Assembly: GCA_002256935.1 (NCBI GenBank)
Contig: NCGL01000020.1
Span: forward strand, 1 to 47,900
Length of the DNA: 47,900 nucleotides
Direction: 5' to 3'
From: Bdellovibrio sp. 28-41-41
GTDB lineage: Bacteria; Bdellovibrionota; Bdellovibrionia; Bdellovibrionales; Bdellovibrionaceae
The stretch's first letter is position 1, and each line of letters starts with the position of its first letter. The notes beneath the pieces are model-generated. The model was given only the letters and a program-made list of their open reading frames with translations. It had not been told where the DNA came from and did not search any database. The position numbers and the translations under genes are program-made. Positions 25,391 through 33,477 of this stretch are shown here, one piece after another.

Positions 25391-25921
25391 AATCTCTTGC
25401 GCGTGACCATCGGGAGATATTTTACGCATCTCTTTGATCACTTTTAAGTTCTCATCTAAAACAAATGTACTACGCTCGATACCTAGGTATTTACGTCCGT
25501 ACATATTTTTCATTTTGATCACGCCAAACAATTTGCACAATTTTTCTTTTTCGTCTGACAACAAATCAATTTTGAAACCAAATTTGTTGATGAATCTTTC
25601 GTGCGTTTGTGACGAATCTTTAGAAATGCCTAGAATCACGGTGTTCAATTTATCAAAGCTAGACTTCAAATCAGAGAACTGCTGAGCTTCTATAGTGCAC
25701 CCAGGAGTATCGTCCTTAGGGTAGAAATAAAGTACGGTTTTGTGTCCAGTTAAATCTTTTTCTGTATAGGCGTTGCCCGCCGAGTTTAAAACAGAAAAAT
25801 GACCGATGGTTGTGCCCATCATCGTTTGTTCCGAGGGTTTAGCGGTTTTCTTAGTGGGCTTTTTTTTAGGCGCCGTTTTTTTTGGAACTGCTTTCTTTGG
25901 CATTTTTGCATTTTTTGCCAT
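25367..25921 (-). CDS. PrxQ/BCP-type peroxiredoxin with Lys/Pro/Ala-rich tail
   Basis: 184 residues. Reduces hydrogen peroxide and organic peroxides. The peroxidatic Cys75 is in YPKDDTPGCTIEAQQF. Many PrxQ enzymes have a second, resolving Cys five residues later (the pattern CTKEAC); here that position is Gln (Gln80), so the enzyme is 1-Cys or uses the more distant Cys in EKLCKLFGV. The first 30 residues (repeats of PKK, APKK and TKK) resemble the histone-H1-like tails of some bacterial nucleoid proteins, hinting at DNA or nucleoid association, which is inference. Family length without the tail is about 150. Confidence 0.92.
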   Translation of the reverse strand: MAKNAKMPKKAVPKKTAPKKKPTKKTAKPSEQTMMGTTIGHFSVLNSAGNAYTEKDLTGHKTVLYFYPKDDTPGCTIEAQQFSDLKSSFDKLNTVILGISKDSSQTHERFINKFGFKIDLLSDEKEKLCKLFGVIKMKNMYGRKYLGIERSTFVLDENLKVIKEMRKISPDGHAQEILDFVKSL

Positions 25922-25941
25922 GATGATTTCCTTAGCGCCAG

Positions 25942-27003
25942 TTACCGAGTTGGCAATGGTTGCGGTACGGGTTGATTCTCTTGAATTTCAATAACATCAG
26001 GCTGGCTATTTTTCAGCAAGGTATTATTTGGATTTTGCTGCGTTGACTCGGAATCATTCACTGGCCCCTCGCCTTCGCGAGGCGGCTGAGTCACTTTGGC
26101 TGGATCAACATACACAGGCTCGAAATGCTCTGCCGGTTTTTTAGGATCTACGGGTGCCGGCATTGCTGGCGGTTTTTTCGCTATTTCTTCTTTTTGTTTT
26201 TCCTTTTCTTTTTGCGCTGGGGTTGTTTCATCAAGATCGGGAACTTTCTTTTTCTCTAAGACTTTAACCTTGCCTGACAACGGCACCGAAATAATTAGGT
26301 CTGAATAAGGTAGCAAGTTCTTTAGCACTTCACCCTTCAAAACCATCAAAGGATCTTTGCCTTTTTTATAACCGATGCTTTCAAACCGCACGACGTTTTC
26401 CGCTCGTGTTATGCGAAACCCAGAACAATGCAACTCGGACAATCTAGACTCTCCTTCAATCGTCACTGTGCAATCGATAACGGGAGCCACAAGTGCGGCC
26501 GCGGAACCTAAAATATCGGTATAGTTCTGCCCTTGAAATTGAAACGTCACACGATTCTGACTCCAATCAATTTTCGCAAGCAAATCAGGACTTCGATGCT
26601 TTTGGCAGTACTCGTAAACACGGTATTGATACGCAGACACTTTCTCTAATTGATATTGATCACACGTATGTTTATTTTTTTCGGTGAGCTGGATACCTTT
26701 GGCCTGCTGTAGTGCGCGGTAAACTTTCCCAAATAATGTTTTATTAGCGCTAGAACGTTGGACGCGGATCAGCCAGATCATTTCTCGCATGACTTCGTCT
26801 AACTCTTTGACCAGTTCCATTTTCTTTTTCGAGAAAAAATCGACTGGTTTTGCCTCTGACTTTGTCGCCATTTTTTTAACTGTATTTTGTTGTCCAGAAT
26901 TGGAACTCTCCGCCGGTTTTCGCGCGGCATTCGCGGCAATAATAGAAACGAAAATAGCCGGAGCAATTATTCTAATAAAGTGGTGGACAAAAGGCAGCCG
27001 CAT
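25942..27003 (-). CDS. Exported protein of unknown function with Pro/Lys-rich C-terminus
   Basis: About 353 residues from the ATG at 27003, giving a signal peptide (MRLPFVHHFIRIIAPAIFVSIIAANA). A helical N-terminal part (about 40-130) with a CDQY...YCQKH Cys pair is followed by a beta-rich domain with CTVTIEG and LHCSGF Cys residues (about 155-250), then a low-complexity Pro/Lys/Glu-rich tail (about 260-350) that could span the periplasm or cell wall. No ribosome site is seen; TATACT stands only six bases before the ATG, so a leaderless transcript is possible. Ends 21 bases before the peroxiredoxin start and may be co-transcribed with it. Confidence 0.7.
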   Translation of the reverse strand: MRLPFVHHFIRIIAPAIFVSIIAANAARKPAESSNSGQQNTVKKMATKSEAKPVDFFSKKKMELVKELDEVMREMIWLIRVQRSSANKTLFGKVYRALQQAKGIQLTEKNKHTCDQYQLEKVSAYQYRVYEYCQKHRSPDLLAKIDWSQNRVTFQFQGQNYTDILGSAAALVAPVIDCTVTIEGESRLSELHCSGFRITRAENVVRFESIGYKKGKDPLMVLKGEVLKNLLPYSDLIISVPLSGKVKVLEKKKVPDLDETTPAQKEKEKQKEEIAKKPPAMPAPVDPKKPAEHFEPVYVDPAKVTQPPREGEGPVNDSESTQQNPNNTLLKNSQPDVIEIQENQPVPQPLPTR

Positions 27004-27048
27004 ACTGATAGTATAACAAAGCAGACACTTAATTTTAAGGAGTTTTTT

Positions 27049-28758
27049 ATGGATGAAATCAATATGCATTCAACTACCCCCGTGACCAACCGAAATGATC
27101 CTTGGCGCCCGCTTTATCATCCGTCTATCTCTCCTAAAATCGACATAGATCAATATAAAAATATTATGGACATCGTGGACGAGGCTGTAGCTAAGTACAC
27201 AGACAAAAAAGCCATGACGAACTATGGCCACACATTCACTTACGCCCAGTTGAACGAGAAAGTGAATCAATTCGCAGCGTTCTTGCAGCAAGAATTAAAA
27301 CTTAAAAAAGGCGATCGGATTGCGATTCAGATGCCTAATTTGCTGCAATACCCAGTCGTGCTATTCGGTGCGATCAAAGCGGGTCTGATTATCGTAAACA
27401 CAAATCCTTTGTACACTGCTCCCGAGATGAAACATCAGTTCAACGATTCCGGCGCAAAATGTATCGTGATTTTGAAAAACTATGCGCACTTACTTGAAAG
27501 CATCATCAAAGACACAAAAATTGAAAGCGTTATTTTAACTGAAATCGGCGATTTTTTGCCATTTCCAAAAAGCCTGCTTATTAATTTTGTAGTTAAGTAC
27601 GTAAAGAAAATGGTTCCGCCACATTATTTGCCACAGGCCTATGATTTAAACCAAGCTCTTGAAATTGGCAACCTAGCGACGTTCCAAAAAGTAGAAATGA
27701 ACACTCTTGATACAGCATTCTTACAATACACAGGCGGAACAACGGGTGTTTCCAAAGGAGCGATACTAACTCACAGAAATATTATCGCTAACATGTTGCA
27801 AATTGCGAACTGGATGCGACCGAAATTAAAAGAAGGCGAAGAGATCGCCATCACTGCATTGCCTCTGTATCACATTTTCTCTTTGACGGTGAATTGCCTA
27901 GCATTCATGCGCTATGGAGCTCAAAATGTTTTGATCACAAATCCTCGTGATATTCCGGCGTTCATCAAAGACATGAAGAAAAGCAAATTCACGGTGATGT
28001 CGGGAGTGAATACTCTTTTCAATGCCCTGATGAATCACCCTGATTTTACATCCATTGACTTTAGACCCGTCAAAGTCAGCGTTGCCGGCGCAATGGCTCT
28101 ACAAAAAGCTGTCAGCGAACGTTGGGAAAAAATGACGGGAACAAAAATCGTAGAAGGCTACGGTTTAACGGAAACGTCCCCAGTAGCGTGTTGCAATCCG
28201 ATCGATGGCACTGACCGCGTGGGAACGATCGGCCTACCTCTTCCAGAGACATGGATTAAATTCGTAGATGATGACGGCAAAGAAACGACAAATAACGAAC
28301 CGGGCGAAATCTGCGTTTACGGCCCACAAGTCATGAAAGGCTACTGGGAACGCCCAGACGAAACAGCCAAAGTAATCGACAAAGACGGCTGGCTACATAC
28401 TGGCGATATTGGCATCATGGATGAAAAGAACTACATCAAAATTGTGGACCGCAAAAAAGACATGATCTTGGTATCCGGCTTCAACGTTTATCCAAACGAA
28501 GTCGAAGATGCACTCGCTTCACATCCTGGCATCCTTGAAGTAGCCGCGATTGGCGAACCAGATACTCATTCTGGCGAAGTAGTTAAAGTCGTGATTGTGA
28601 AGAAAGATCCTAATTTGACTGCAGAAAGCGTAATTGCTCATGCTAAGCTGAACCTTACAAATTACAAAGTACCTAAGGTTGTTGAGTTTCGAACGGAGCT
28701 TCCGAAAACAAATGTTGGGAAGATACTTCGTCGCGCTTTGAGAACTCCGACCGCTTAA
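27049..28758 (+). CDS. fadD: Long-chain fatty acid--CoA ligase
   Basis: 569 residues of the AMP-forming acyl-CoA synthetase superfamily. Activates fatty acids with ATP and CoA, feeding beta-oxidation or phospholipid synthesis. Motifs in order: TGGTTGVSKGAILTHRN (phosphate loop, about 233), GYGLTETSPV (about 370), DGWLHTGDIG (about 448), VSGFNVYPNEVEDA and PKTNVGKILRR with the catalytic Lys near the C-terminus. Length and ordering fit FadD. The start at 27049 is set by AAGGAG seven bases upstream, although the frame is open further upstream. A predator taking up prey lipids would use this enzyme. Confidence 0.93.
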   Translation: MDEINMHSTTPVTNRNDPWRPLYHPSISPKIDIDQYKNIMDIVDEAVAKYTDKKAMTNYGHTFTYAQLNEKVNQFAAFLQQELKLKKGDRIAIQMPNLLQYPVVLFGAIKAGLIIVNTNPLYTAPEMKHQFNDSGAKCIVILKNYAHLLESIIKDTKIESVILTEIGDFLPFPKSLLINFVVKYVKKMVPPHYLPQAYDLNQALEIGNLATFQKVEMNTLDTAFLQYTGGTTGVSKGAILTHRNIIANMLQIANWMRPKLKEGEEIAITALPLYHIFSLTVNCLAFMRYGAQNVLITNPRDIPAFIKDMKKSKFTVMSGVNTLFNALMNHPDFTSIDFRPVKVSVAGAMALQKAVSERWEKMTGTKIVEGYGLTETSPVACCNPIDGTDRVGTIGLPLPETWIKFVDDDGKETTNNEPGEICVYGPQVMKGYWERPDETAKVIDKDGWLHTGDIGIMDEKNYIKIVDRKKDMILVSGFNVYPNEVEDALASHPGILEVAAIGEPDTHSGEVVKVVIVKKDPNLTAESVIAHAKLNLTNYKVPKVVEFRTELPKTNVGKILRRALRTPTA

Positions 28759-28775
28759 CCCGGTGGCGGTCGTTT

Positions 28776-29226
28776 GGCGTTTGACGGACCGTTCGACGTT
28801 GGGCGTTCGGCGTACCGTTTTTTTCGTTTTCGTTTCCGTACCGCTTGCGGTTTGCGATGTGGTTTGGTGATTGCATTTGGGTTTTGGATGCTTGAGAAAT
28901 TTGATGCTTATGTTGTCGCCAAGGAATTTTATCAAAAATGTAAACGGCTGGAACTTCCCGGTATTTTACAGGATCAACTTCATCGAGCTACTTCTTCGAT
29001 CGCATTAAACTTAGCCGAAGGCTCCGGAAAGCGAACGCCGGCTGATCAGAGAAGATTCTACTCTATCTCCTATGGTAGCTTACGAGAATGCCAAGCAATC
29101 CTAGAATTAGAAGATATTAACGATCCAGACTTAAAAATATTAGTAAACAGATTAGGGGCAATGCTTTTCAAACTAAGCAAAAAAACCGAAACGAAAACGT
29201 AAACGGTCCGACAAACGTCAAACGCC
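28776..29226. mobile_element. Cassette bounded by nested inverted repeats around a four-helix-bundle gene
   Basis: GGCGTTTGACGGACCGTT (28776-28793) on the left is matched in reverse on the right by AACGGTCCG (29202-29210) and CGTCAAACGCC (29216-29226), with five extra bases between. Further in, CGTTTTCGTTT (28825-28835) is matched by AAACGAAAACG (29189-29199). The left flank also has degenerate repeats of GGCGTTTG/GACGTT units. The whole would fold as a long stem closing around the gene at 28888-29202. It resembles the intervening sequences found in some 23S rRNA genes, but here it lies just after fadD. Confidence 0.6.
28888..29202 (+). CDS. Four-helix-bundle protein of the 23S rRNA intervening-sequence family
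   Basis: 104 residues from MLEKFDAYVVAKEFYQKCK. The pattern QLHRATSSIALNLAEGSGKRT, then RRFYSISYGSLRECQAILEL is the signature of the S23/IVS four-helix-bundle family, whose members form barrel-shaped pentamers; the diversity-generating-retroelement accessory protein Avd is related. The function of the stand-alone members is not settled. The upstream open frame to 28774 reads through the repeat and is probably not translated. No good ribosome site is seen. It fills almost all of the inverted-repeat cassette. Confidence 0.88.
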   Translation: MLEKFDAYVVAKEFYQKCKRLELPGILQDQLHRATSSIALNLAEGSGKRTPADQRRFYSISYGSLRECQAILELEDINDPDLKILVNRLGAMLFKLSKKTETKT

Positions 29227-29241
29227 CAAAAGACTCACAAT

Positions 29242-29266
29242 AAAAAAGGGAGCCTCTCGACTCCCT
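29242..29266 (-). terminator. Intrinsic terminator of the HiPIP gene
   Basis: AGGGAG (29247-29252) pairs with CTCCCT (29261-29266), with an eight-base loop. On the minus strand a T-run (29242-29247 as A) follows directly. It lies nine bases past the HiPIP stop. Confidence 0.85.
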
Positions 29267-29274
29267 AATCCCGT

Positions 29275-29691
29275 CTAAGCCTTTTTAGCCCAAGAATTAC
29301 AAATCCCCTGATCAGCAACTAACACTTTGGGGAATAGAGAACATTTACCAACTGGCTTGCCGTCTTTGTCGCCCACTTTTGCATAGAAGCTGCAATTATT
29401 GCAAAAACGTTTGTCCCAAGCTACGCCTTTATCCGTTTTTTTATCTGTTTTAGGGTCTTTGTCAGCATCTGCATGTGAATGGTGATAAGCTAGAGCATCC
29501 GCTGTTCCTTTACCTGGCTCAACCAATGGTAGATCGGTCTCTTTTGCTGGCGTGTCTGTTTTAGCACCGCGGCGTTTTTCTTGAGCGCCCGCTGAGCTTT
29601 TTAGCATTTGCACGGCTACAACAGCTGTGCCTGTCACAGTTACCATGTGAGTTAAGAATTCTCTTTTAGACATTTTTTTATTTAAGTTCAT
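29275..29691 (-). CDS. High-potential iron-sulfur protein (HiPIP)
   Basis: 138 residues. Periplasmic electron carrier with one [4Fe-4S] cluster. The four ligands are Cys97 and Cys100 in FCNNCSFY, Cys117 in GKCSLFP and Cys131 in GICNSWAKKA, the normal HiPIP spacing. The N-terminus is a Tat-like signal, MSKREFLTHMVTVTGTAV, in which the usual RR is KR; Lys-Arg signals are rare but can function. A charged, low-complexity linker (about 37-90) precedes the folded domain. Ribosome site AGGAAA. In related bacteria it donates electrons to terminal oxidases or nitrogen-oxide reductases. Confidence 0.93.
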   Translation of the reverse strand: MNLNKKMSKREFLTHMVTVTGTAVVAVQMLKSSAGAQEKRRGAKTDTPAKETDLPLVEPGKGTADALAYHHSHADADKDPKTDKKTDKGVAWDKRFCNNCSFYAKVGDKDGKPVGKCSLFPKVLVADQGICNSWAKKA

Positions 29692-29768
29692 AACGATTTC
29701 CTTCCGTGTAGTTATAGAATATAAATAATTTACTTGTTTTCACTTCGTTTTCAATTAAATTTTTACGT

Positions 29769-30476
29769 ATGAGCACAACCAGCCCAAATGATTACTGGAA
29801 TCAGGTCTATCAAACCAATGAATCCAAAAATCAAAACTATAGTCAGTTTTTAAAAAACTCCCCGACTACTTTATTAGCAGATCATTGGGAGGAACTTAAA
29901 AAAGGCAAAGCCTTGGACATCGGATGTGGCCTTGGAAACGACTCTTTGTATTTAAGCAAAAAAGGTTTCGACGTGCTTGGAATCGACATTTCCGACACCG
30001 CCAAACAAAAGGCCGAGAAAAATATCTCTGGTCCAGAACAGGTGGTTCAGTTCAAAACGGCCGATATCGAACTTCATTTGTTTGGATTGCTTCAGTACGA
30101 CACCATTTTAATGAACTACTACCGACCGCACAACAACCGCCTGTACCAAGAAATAATAAAAAGCCTAAAGTTTGGCGGCACCCTAATGATAGAGTCCTAT
30201 TTGGTGGACGAAGTGAATGAAGTCCTAGGCAAAGAAGATGACTATAAAAACTTTTATTTTAAACACAACGAGCTTTTAAAAAATTTGGCCGGTTTGCGTA
30301 TCACATTTTATCGCGAAGGTACGGTTCATGGTAAAACTCGGGTCCAATGCATCGCTCAAAAACCGACCGATAAAGACGTTGAAAAGTATAATCTATTCAA
30401 TATGGCCGGGTCCACTCTGGCGCCTAAAAAAACAGCACAAATGGAACTCGCCGAATCCTTGTTCAAGAAAAAGTAA
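29769..30476 (+). CDS. SAM-dependent methyltransferase (TehB/class I type)
   Basis: 235 residues. SAM-binding motif I is ALDIGCGLGNDSLYLSKKG (about 49-67), followed by motif II VLGIDIS and the acidic DIELHLF region. YYRPHNN and LKFGGTLMIESY fill the later strands as in TehB-like small-molecule methyltransferases. A C-terminal stretch of about 40 residues (DKDVEKYNLFNMAG...ESLFKKK) is an addition. No signal peptide. The substrate is unknown. Divergent from the HiPIP gene over a 77-base gap. Confidence 0.85.
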   Translation: MSTTSPNDYWNQVYQTNESKNQNYSQFLKNSPTTLLADHWEELKKGKALDIGCGLGNDSLYLSKKGFDVLGIDISDTAKQKAEKNISGPEQVVQFKTADIELHLFGLLQYDTILMNYYRPHNNRLYQEIIKSLKFGGTLMIESYLVDEVNEVLGKEDDYKNFYFKHNELLKNLAGLRITFYREGTVHGKTRVQCIAQKPTDKDVEKYNLFNMAGSTLAPKKTAQMELAESLFKKK

Positions 30477-30491
30477 TAAACTCCCACTGCG

Positions 30492-30916
30492 GTCGACTAT
30501 CTTAGCTCCCAGTACAATACATACGTTACACGTTATCGAATCTCTGATCCTAATTTTTCGTTCGATGACAAAGCGTTTAAATTTGGCGAGAAAGAGCTGA
30601 CTCTGAATACCCGTATATTGGTCATTTCAGTCCCACATTAAATCTTCACGGTGTGAGCGTCCGTAACAGCATCGCGTATGATCGACGCCTCGTTATACAT
30701 GGAGCCGACTTCTGCAGTCGCGAGCATATTGCCAAATATGGATTTTTAGGACGCAGTTTAGGTTGCATCGCTTTACCTAAAAAGCATATGATTAACGCAT
30801 ATCAAACGTTAACTCCGGGGACCATTGTGATTGCTAAACAAGACACACGTAAAAAAATGACGGAACCACTGGTGCCGCCGACCGCTGAAGAGAAAACAGA
30901 AAATCGTATTCCATGA
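30492..30916 (+). pseudogene. L,D-transpeptidase-like remnant (YkuD_2 type)
   Basis: From about 30614 the frame reads FSPTLNLHGVSVRNS, AYDRRLVIHGADFCS and YGFLGRSLGCIALPKK, the catalytic HGA...GRS-GC segment of a peptidoglycan L,D-transpeptidase with its catalytic Cys. The family normally has 200 or more residues; only about 100 of the C-terminal half are in frame. Upstream bases (30492-30610) give coding-like sequence (QYNTYVTRYRISDPNF, then KFGEKEL) in another frame. The usual GC-P after the catalytic Cys is GC-I. A GTG at 30653 could start an 87-residue product, whose stop overlaps the ATG of the next gene, so translation into that gene may still matter. Confidence 0.6.
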
Positions 30917-31239
30917 CGTTCACTATTTACGATCACATGATCTTAAATCAACAAAGCCTCTCGGTAACCGTTAAACCCGCATTCGCCGCCTATTTTAAAA
31001 CTGAATTAGATATCGATGTACATATCCACGCAAGCAATGTGTACTTATTCGCGATTCCACTTCAGGGCGAGTTCACCCAATTGTCCGACGAGCAAAAAAC
31101 GTTTGTTTTCCAGAAAGAGCTCAGTCTTTATGAAGAACAATATGAATTTGAATTTCCCTATGAAAAAACTCTGTTTGACAGATTCTTTGAAATCACTTGG
31201 CACGGCGTTGTTTATCATGGTGAAATCAAATCACTATGA
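30913..31239 (+). CDS. Small cytoplasmic protein of unknown function
   Basis: 108 residues (MTFTIYDHMILNQQSLSV to YHGEIKSL), no signal peptide, rich in aromatic and acidic residues with alternating beta-like segments. It is joined to its neighbours by overlaps at both ends: ATG at 30913 overlaps the stop of the transpeptidase remnant, and its stop overlaps the start of the DUF2817 gene (ATGA). This makes it part of a tightly coupled three-gene set. I do not recognise a family. Confidence 0.7.
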   Translation: MTFTIYDHMILNQQSLSVTVKPAFAAYFKTELDIDVHIHASNVYLFAIPLQGEFTQLSDEQKTFVFQKELSLYEEQYEFEFPYEKTLFDRFFEITWHGVVYHGEIKSL

Positions 31240-32417
31240 AATGTACATTATTTTTTTGTTTTCTATTTTCTACAGCGTCTTTCGCCATTAATTCTCAGTC
31301 TTACTTTAAAGACTCAATGGCGACTTACAAAACTGATTTTGAAACGCGCACAAAATTGATACAGTCGAAAAACAACAATGTTAAAATCGATATTTCCACT
31401 ATTGAATACTACAATATCGCGGCAAAAGATTTTCAGCCCAAAATCGATTTTGCGCTGGTTCCATCTGAAATCAAAAAAAACTTAGTTATTATTCAGTCTG
31501 GAACTCATGGCATTGAAGGATTAACTGGCGCCGGCATTCAAAATTTTCTTTTGGAATATTTGCACGACAAGCGCTATGCGAACACTTCTTTTCTTTACAT
31601 TCATTTAATCAACCCATGGGGCACGTTTCACAATCGACGAACAAATCCGAATAATGTGGATTTAAATCGCAACTTTGTGGTGAAGGAATCGGATTTTGAA
31701 AAAAAGAATGAAGACTACGCAAAAATCAATTCGTTTTTAAATCCCGAACAACCTTATGAACATGGAATCCTAAAAAAACTCTCGTTTTATTTCGACTCTG
31801 CTCAATTGATTTTAACTCATTCGATGGATACACTACGCCGGTCTATCTTGAAAGGTCAGTACACTCATCCTAAAGGCGTTTATTACGGAGGCAGCCAGTT
31901 GCAACCGGAATTCATCGCACTTAAAAAGATTTGGGATCGAGAAATTCAAGGCTATCAAAAAATAGTGTATATTGATTTGCATACCGGCTACGGCGAAAAA
32001 GGCAAACTTCACTTGCTGTCGGGCCATTCCGATTCAGCCTCGGCAAAGAAAATATCTGATATGTACGCACCAACGACTATTGATTTCGGCAATAGCAAAA
32101 ATTTCTACGAAACCACAGGCGATATCTTAACTTACTTTCACGAGACTTATAAAAAGTCGGCGGATATTTACCCGGTCACATTCGAGTTCGGGACGCTGGA
32201 TTCACAAACTATTTTAGGATCGCTTGATTCTTTGTACAGAATGGTTGTTGAGAATCAAACCTACCAACACAAAGCTGCTGATACGAACTCAGAAACGTTT
32301 TCAAAGAGAATGTTTAAGGAAATGTTTTACCCATCTGACTTTGACTGGAGAGATAAAACATTGGCACAAACTAAACATGAAATTGATAAAGTGGTAAAGA
32401 AACTAGAAGATCTGTAA
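31236..32417 (+). CDS. Exported DUF2817 zinc peptidase (M14-like fold)
   Basis: 393 residues with a signal peptide (MKCTLFFCFLFSTASFA). Zinc ligands fit a carboxypeptidase-like site: His91 and Glu94 in GTHGIEGLTGAG, and His249 in IDLHTGYGEKG; NPNNVDLNRNF holds the substrate-binding Asn-Arg. This is the DUF2817 branch of the M14/AstE fold, expected to be a peptidase or deacylase. Being exported beside a transpeptidase remnant suggests action on peptidoglycan peptides, which is inference. Start and preceding stop overlap (ATGA). Confidence 0.85.
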   Translation: MKCTLFFCFLFSTASFAINSQSYFKDSMATYKTDFETRTKLIQSKNNNVKIDISTIEYYNIAAKDFQPKIDFALVPSEIKKNLVIIQSGTHGIEGLTGAGIQNFLLEYLHDKRYANTSFLYIHLINPWGTFHNRRTNPNNVDLNRNFVVKESDFEKKNEDYAKINSFLNPEQPYEHGILKKLSFYFDSAQLILTHSMDTLRRSILKGQYTHPKGVYYGGSQLQPEFIALKKIWDREIQGYQKIVYIDLHTGYGEKGKLHLLSGHSDSASAKKISDMYAPTTIDFGNSKNFYETTGDILTYFHETYKKSADIYPVTFEFGTLDSQTILGSLDSLYRMVVENQTYQHKAADTNSETFSKRMFKEMFYPSDFDWRDKTLAQTKHEIDKVVKKLEDL

Positions 32418-32538
32418 CCTGTATATGTAGAAATGTCGTACAACTGGCTCAGATTTAGTCTGATAGCCCAAGCCTTGTTTCTCGCCTTGTTCCTCGAACC
32501 ACAACAAAATTTCGATACGAATACCCGGCGTAGGCATC

Positions 32539-33477
32539 TCAGCTATGATTGTTTATGTTAGCCTGCCATCGGTAAACTTGTTGATTGTGCCCAGCACAAA
32601 GAATTCTAAGATTTTCTAATTCATTGGAACCATCGGCCCATAAAGGCTGGATGTGGTCGATGTGCAGATGCCATTTGGATTCACACTTTTTCCCTGTGGT
32701 TTTATTTAAATACTGGCAGCACTGGTCACGTTGAAACACTTGCCTCCGTATAGAGATTGGAATGTGCTGTCTTGCTTTACTCGACGATGGCTCCGAGGTA
32801 TGGTGCGGCTTCAGATTCTGATTTTGATTCTCTGATTTTTGTTTCCCCTGAGATTTGTCTTTTAGTTTTATTATTTTATCGGCTGCATACTCAAGCACTT
32901 GGTCCCAATTGCTGATACCAGATGGCATTGAATTGGATAATAGTTCCCTCATTTTTAGCAGTTTCTCCCATTGGGATTTACTTAACGTCACTTGTAGCCG
33001 CACAGACTCATCTTTTTGATTTGTTATTTTTGTAACTTCCGCCGGCGTGATGTCTAGAACTTGCGACACGAGGATTTCTGATTCAGCAAAGGATTTGTTA
33101 GATAGTAGATTCACTAAATCCTCTTTCGTTTTTTGATCGACTTTAGTTTTAGATTCTGACTGTACCGCTCGAATGCTTTTTTGTAGCAAGGAAACTTGCG
33201 ATAAGTTCAAGTCGCCAGATTCCAAATCGCCGACCACTTTTGGAACGACCATCGCTAACCGAGCAGCATCAATGCGCCGCTGTGCGCTGCCATTGGCATA
33301 GCCAATGTGCTGGGTTAAGTACTCAAACAAACTGGCAAAGCCAAGTTTAAGATATAGTTTTCTAGTTTCCACTTCGATGATATGAAGAATAATTTCCGCC
33401 AATATTTCCCGCTCGCCGGCGACAAGTTCTTTTAAATTGCTATCTAGATTTTGATCTGTAAGTTTTTTTAATTTCAT
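32539..33477 (-). CDS. HNH-domain protein
   Basis: 312 residues. The C-terminal 70 carry an HNH nuclease fold: IPISIRRQVFQRDQCCQYL, then KKCESKWHLHIDHIQPLWADGS (the HxDH core) and LENLRILCAGHNQ. Cys pairs around the core would bind a structural zinc. The N-terminal part (about 1-200) is helical and resembles the DUF222-type region seen in HNH proteins that occur in several copies in some genomes. The role (mobile-element endonuclease, defence or repair) is not clear from sequence. GAGGTGG precedes the ATG. Confidence 0.85.
   Translation of the reverse strand: MKLKKLTDQNLDSNLKELVAGEREILAEIILHIIEVETRKLYLKLGFASLFEYLTQHIGYANGSAQRRIDAARLAMVVPKVVGDLESGDLNLSQVSLLQKSIRAVQSESKTKVDQKTKEDLVNLLSNKSFAESEILVSQVLDITPAEVTKITNQKDESVRLQVTLSKSQWEKLLKMRELLSNSMPSGISNWDQVLEYAADKIIKLKDKSQGKQKSENQNQNLKPHHTSEPSSSKARQHIPISIRRQVFQRDQCCQYLNKTTGKKCESKWHLHIDHIQPLWADGSNELENLRILCAGHNQQVYRWQANINNHS

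Noticed and set aside
28519..28935. A minus-strand 138-codon frame across the fadD end and the cassette
   Set aside because: Reads through repeats and the fadD antisense; Arg/Asn/Thr-rich low-complexity product.
28776..29226. The cassette as part of a diversity-generating retroelement (Avd-like protein)
   Set aside because: No reverse transcriptase or template/variable repeat pair anywhere in the window.
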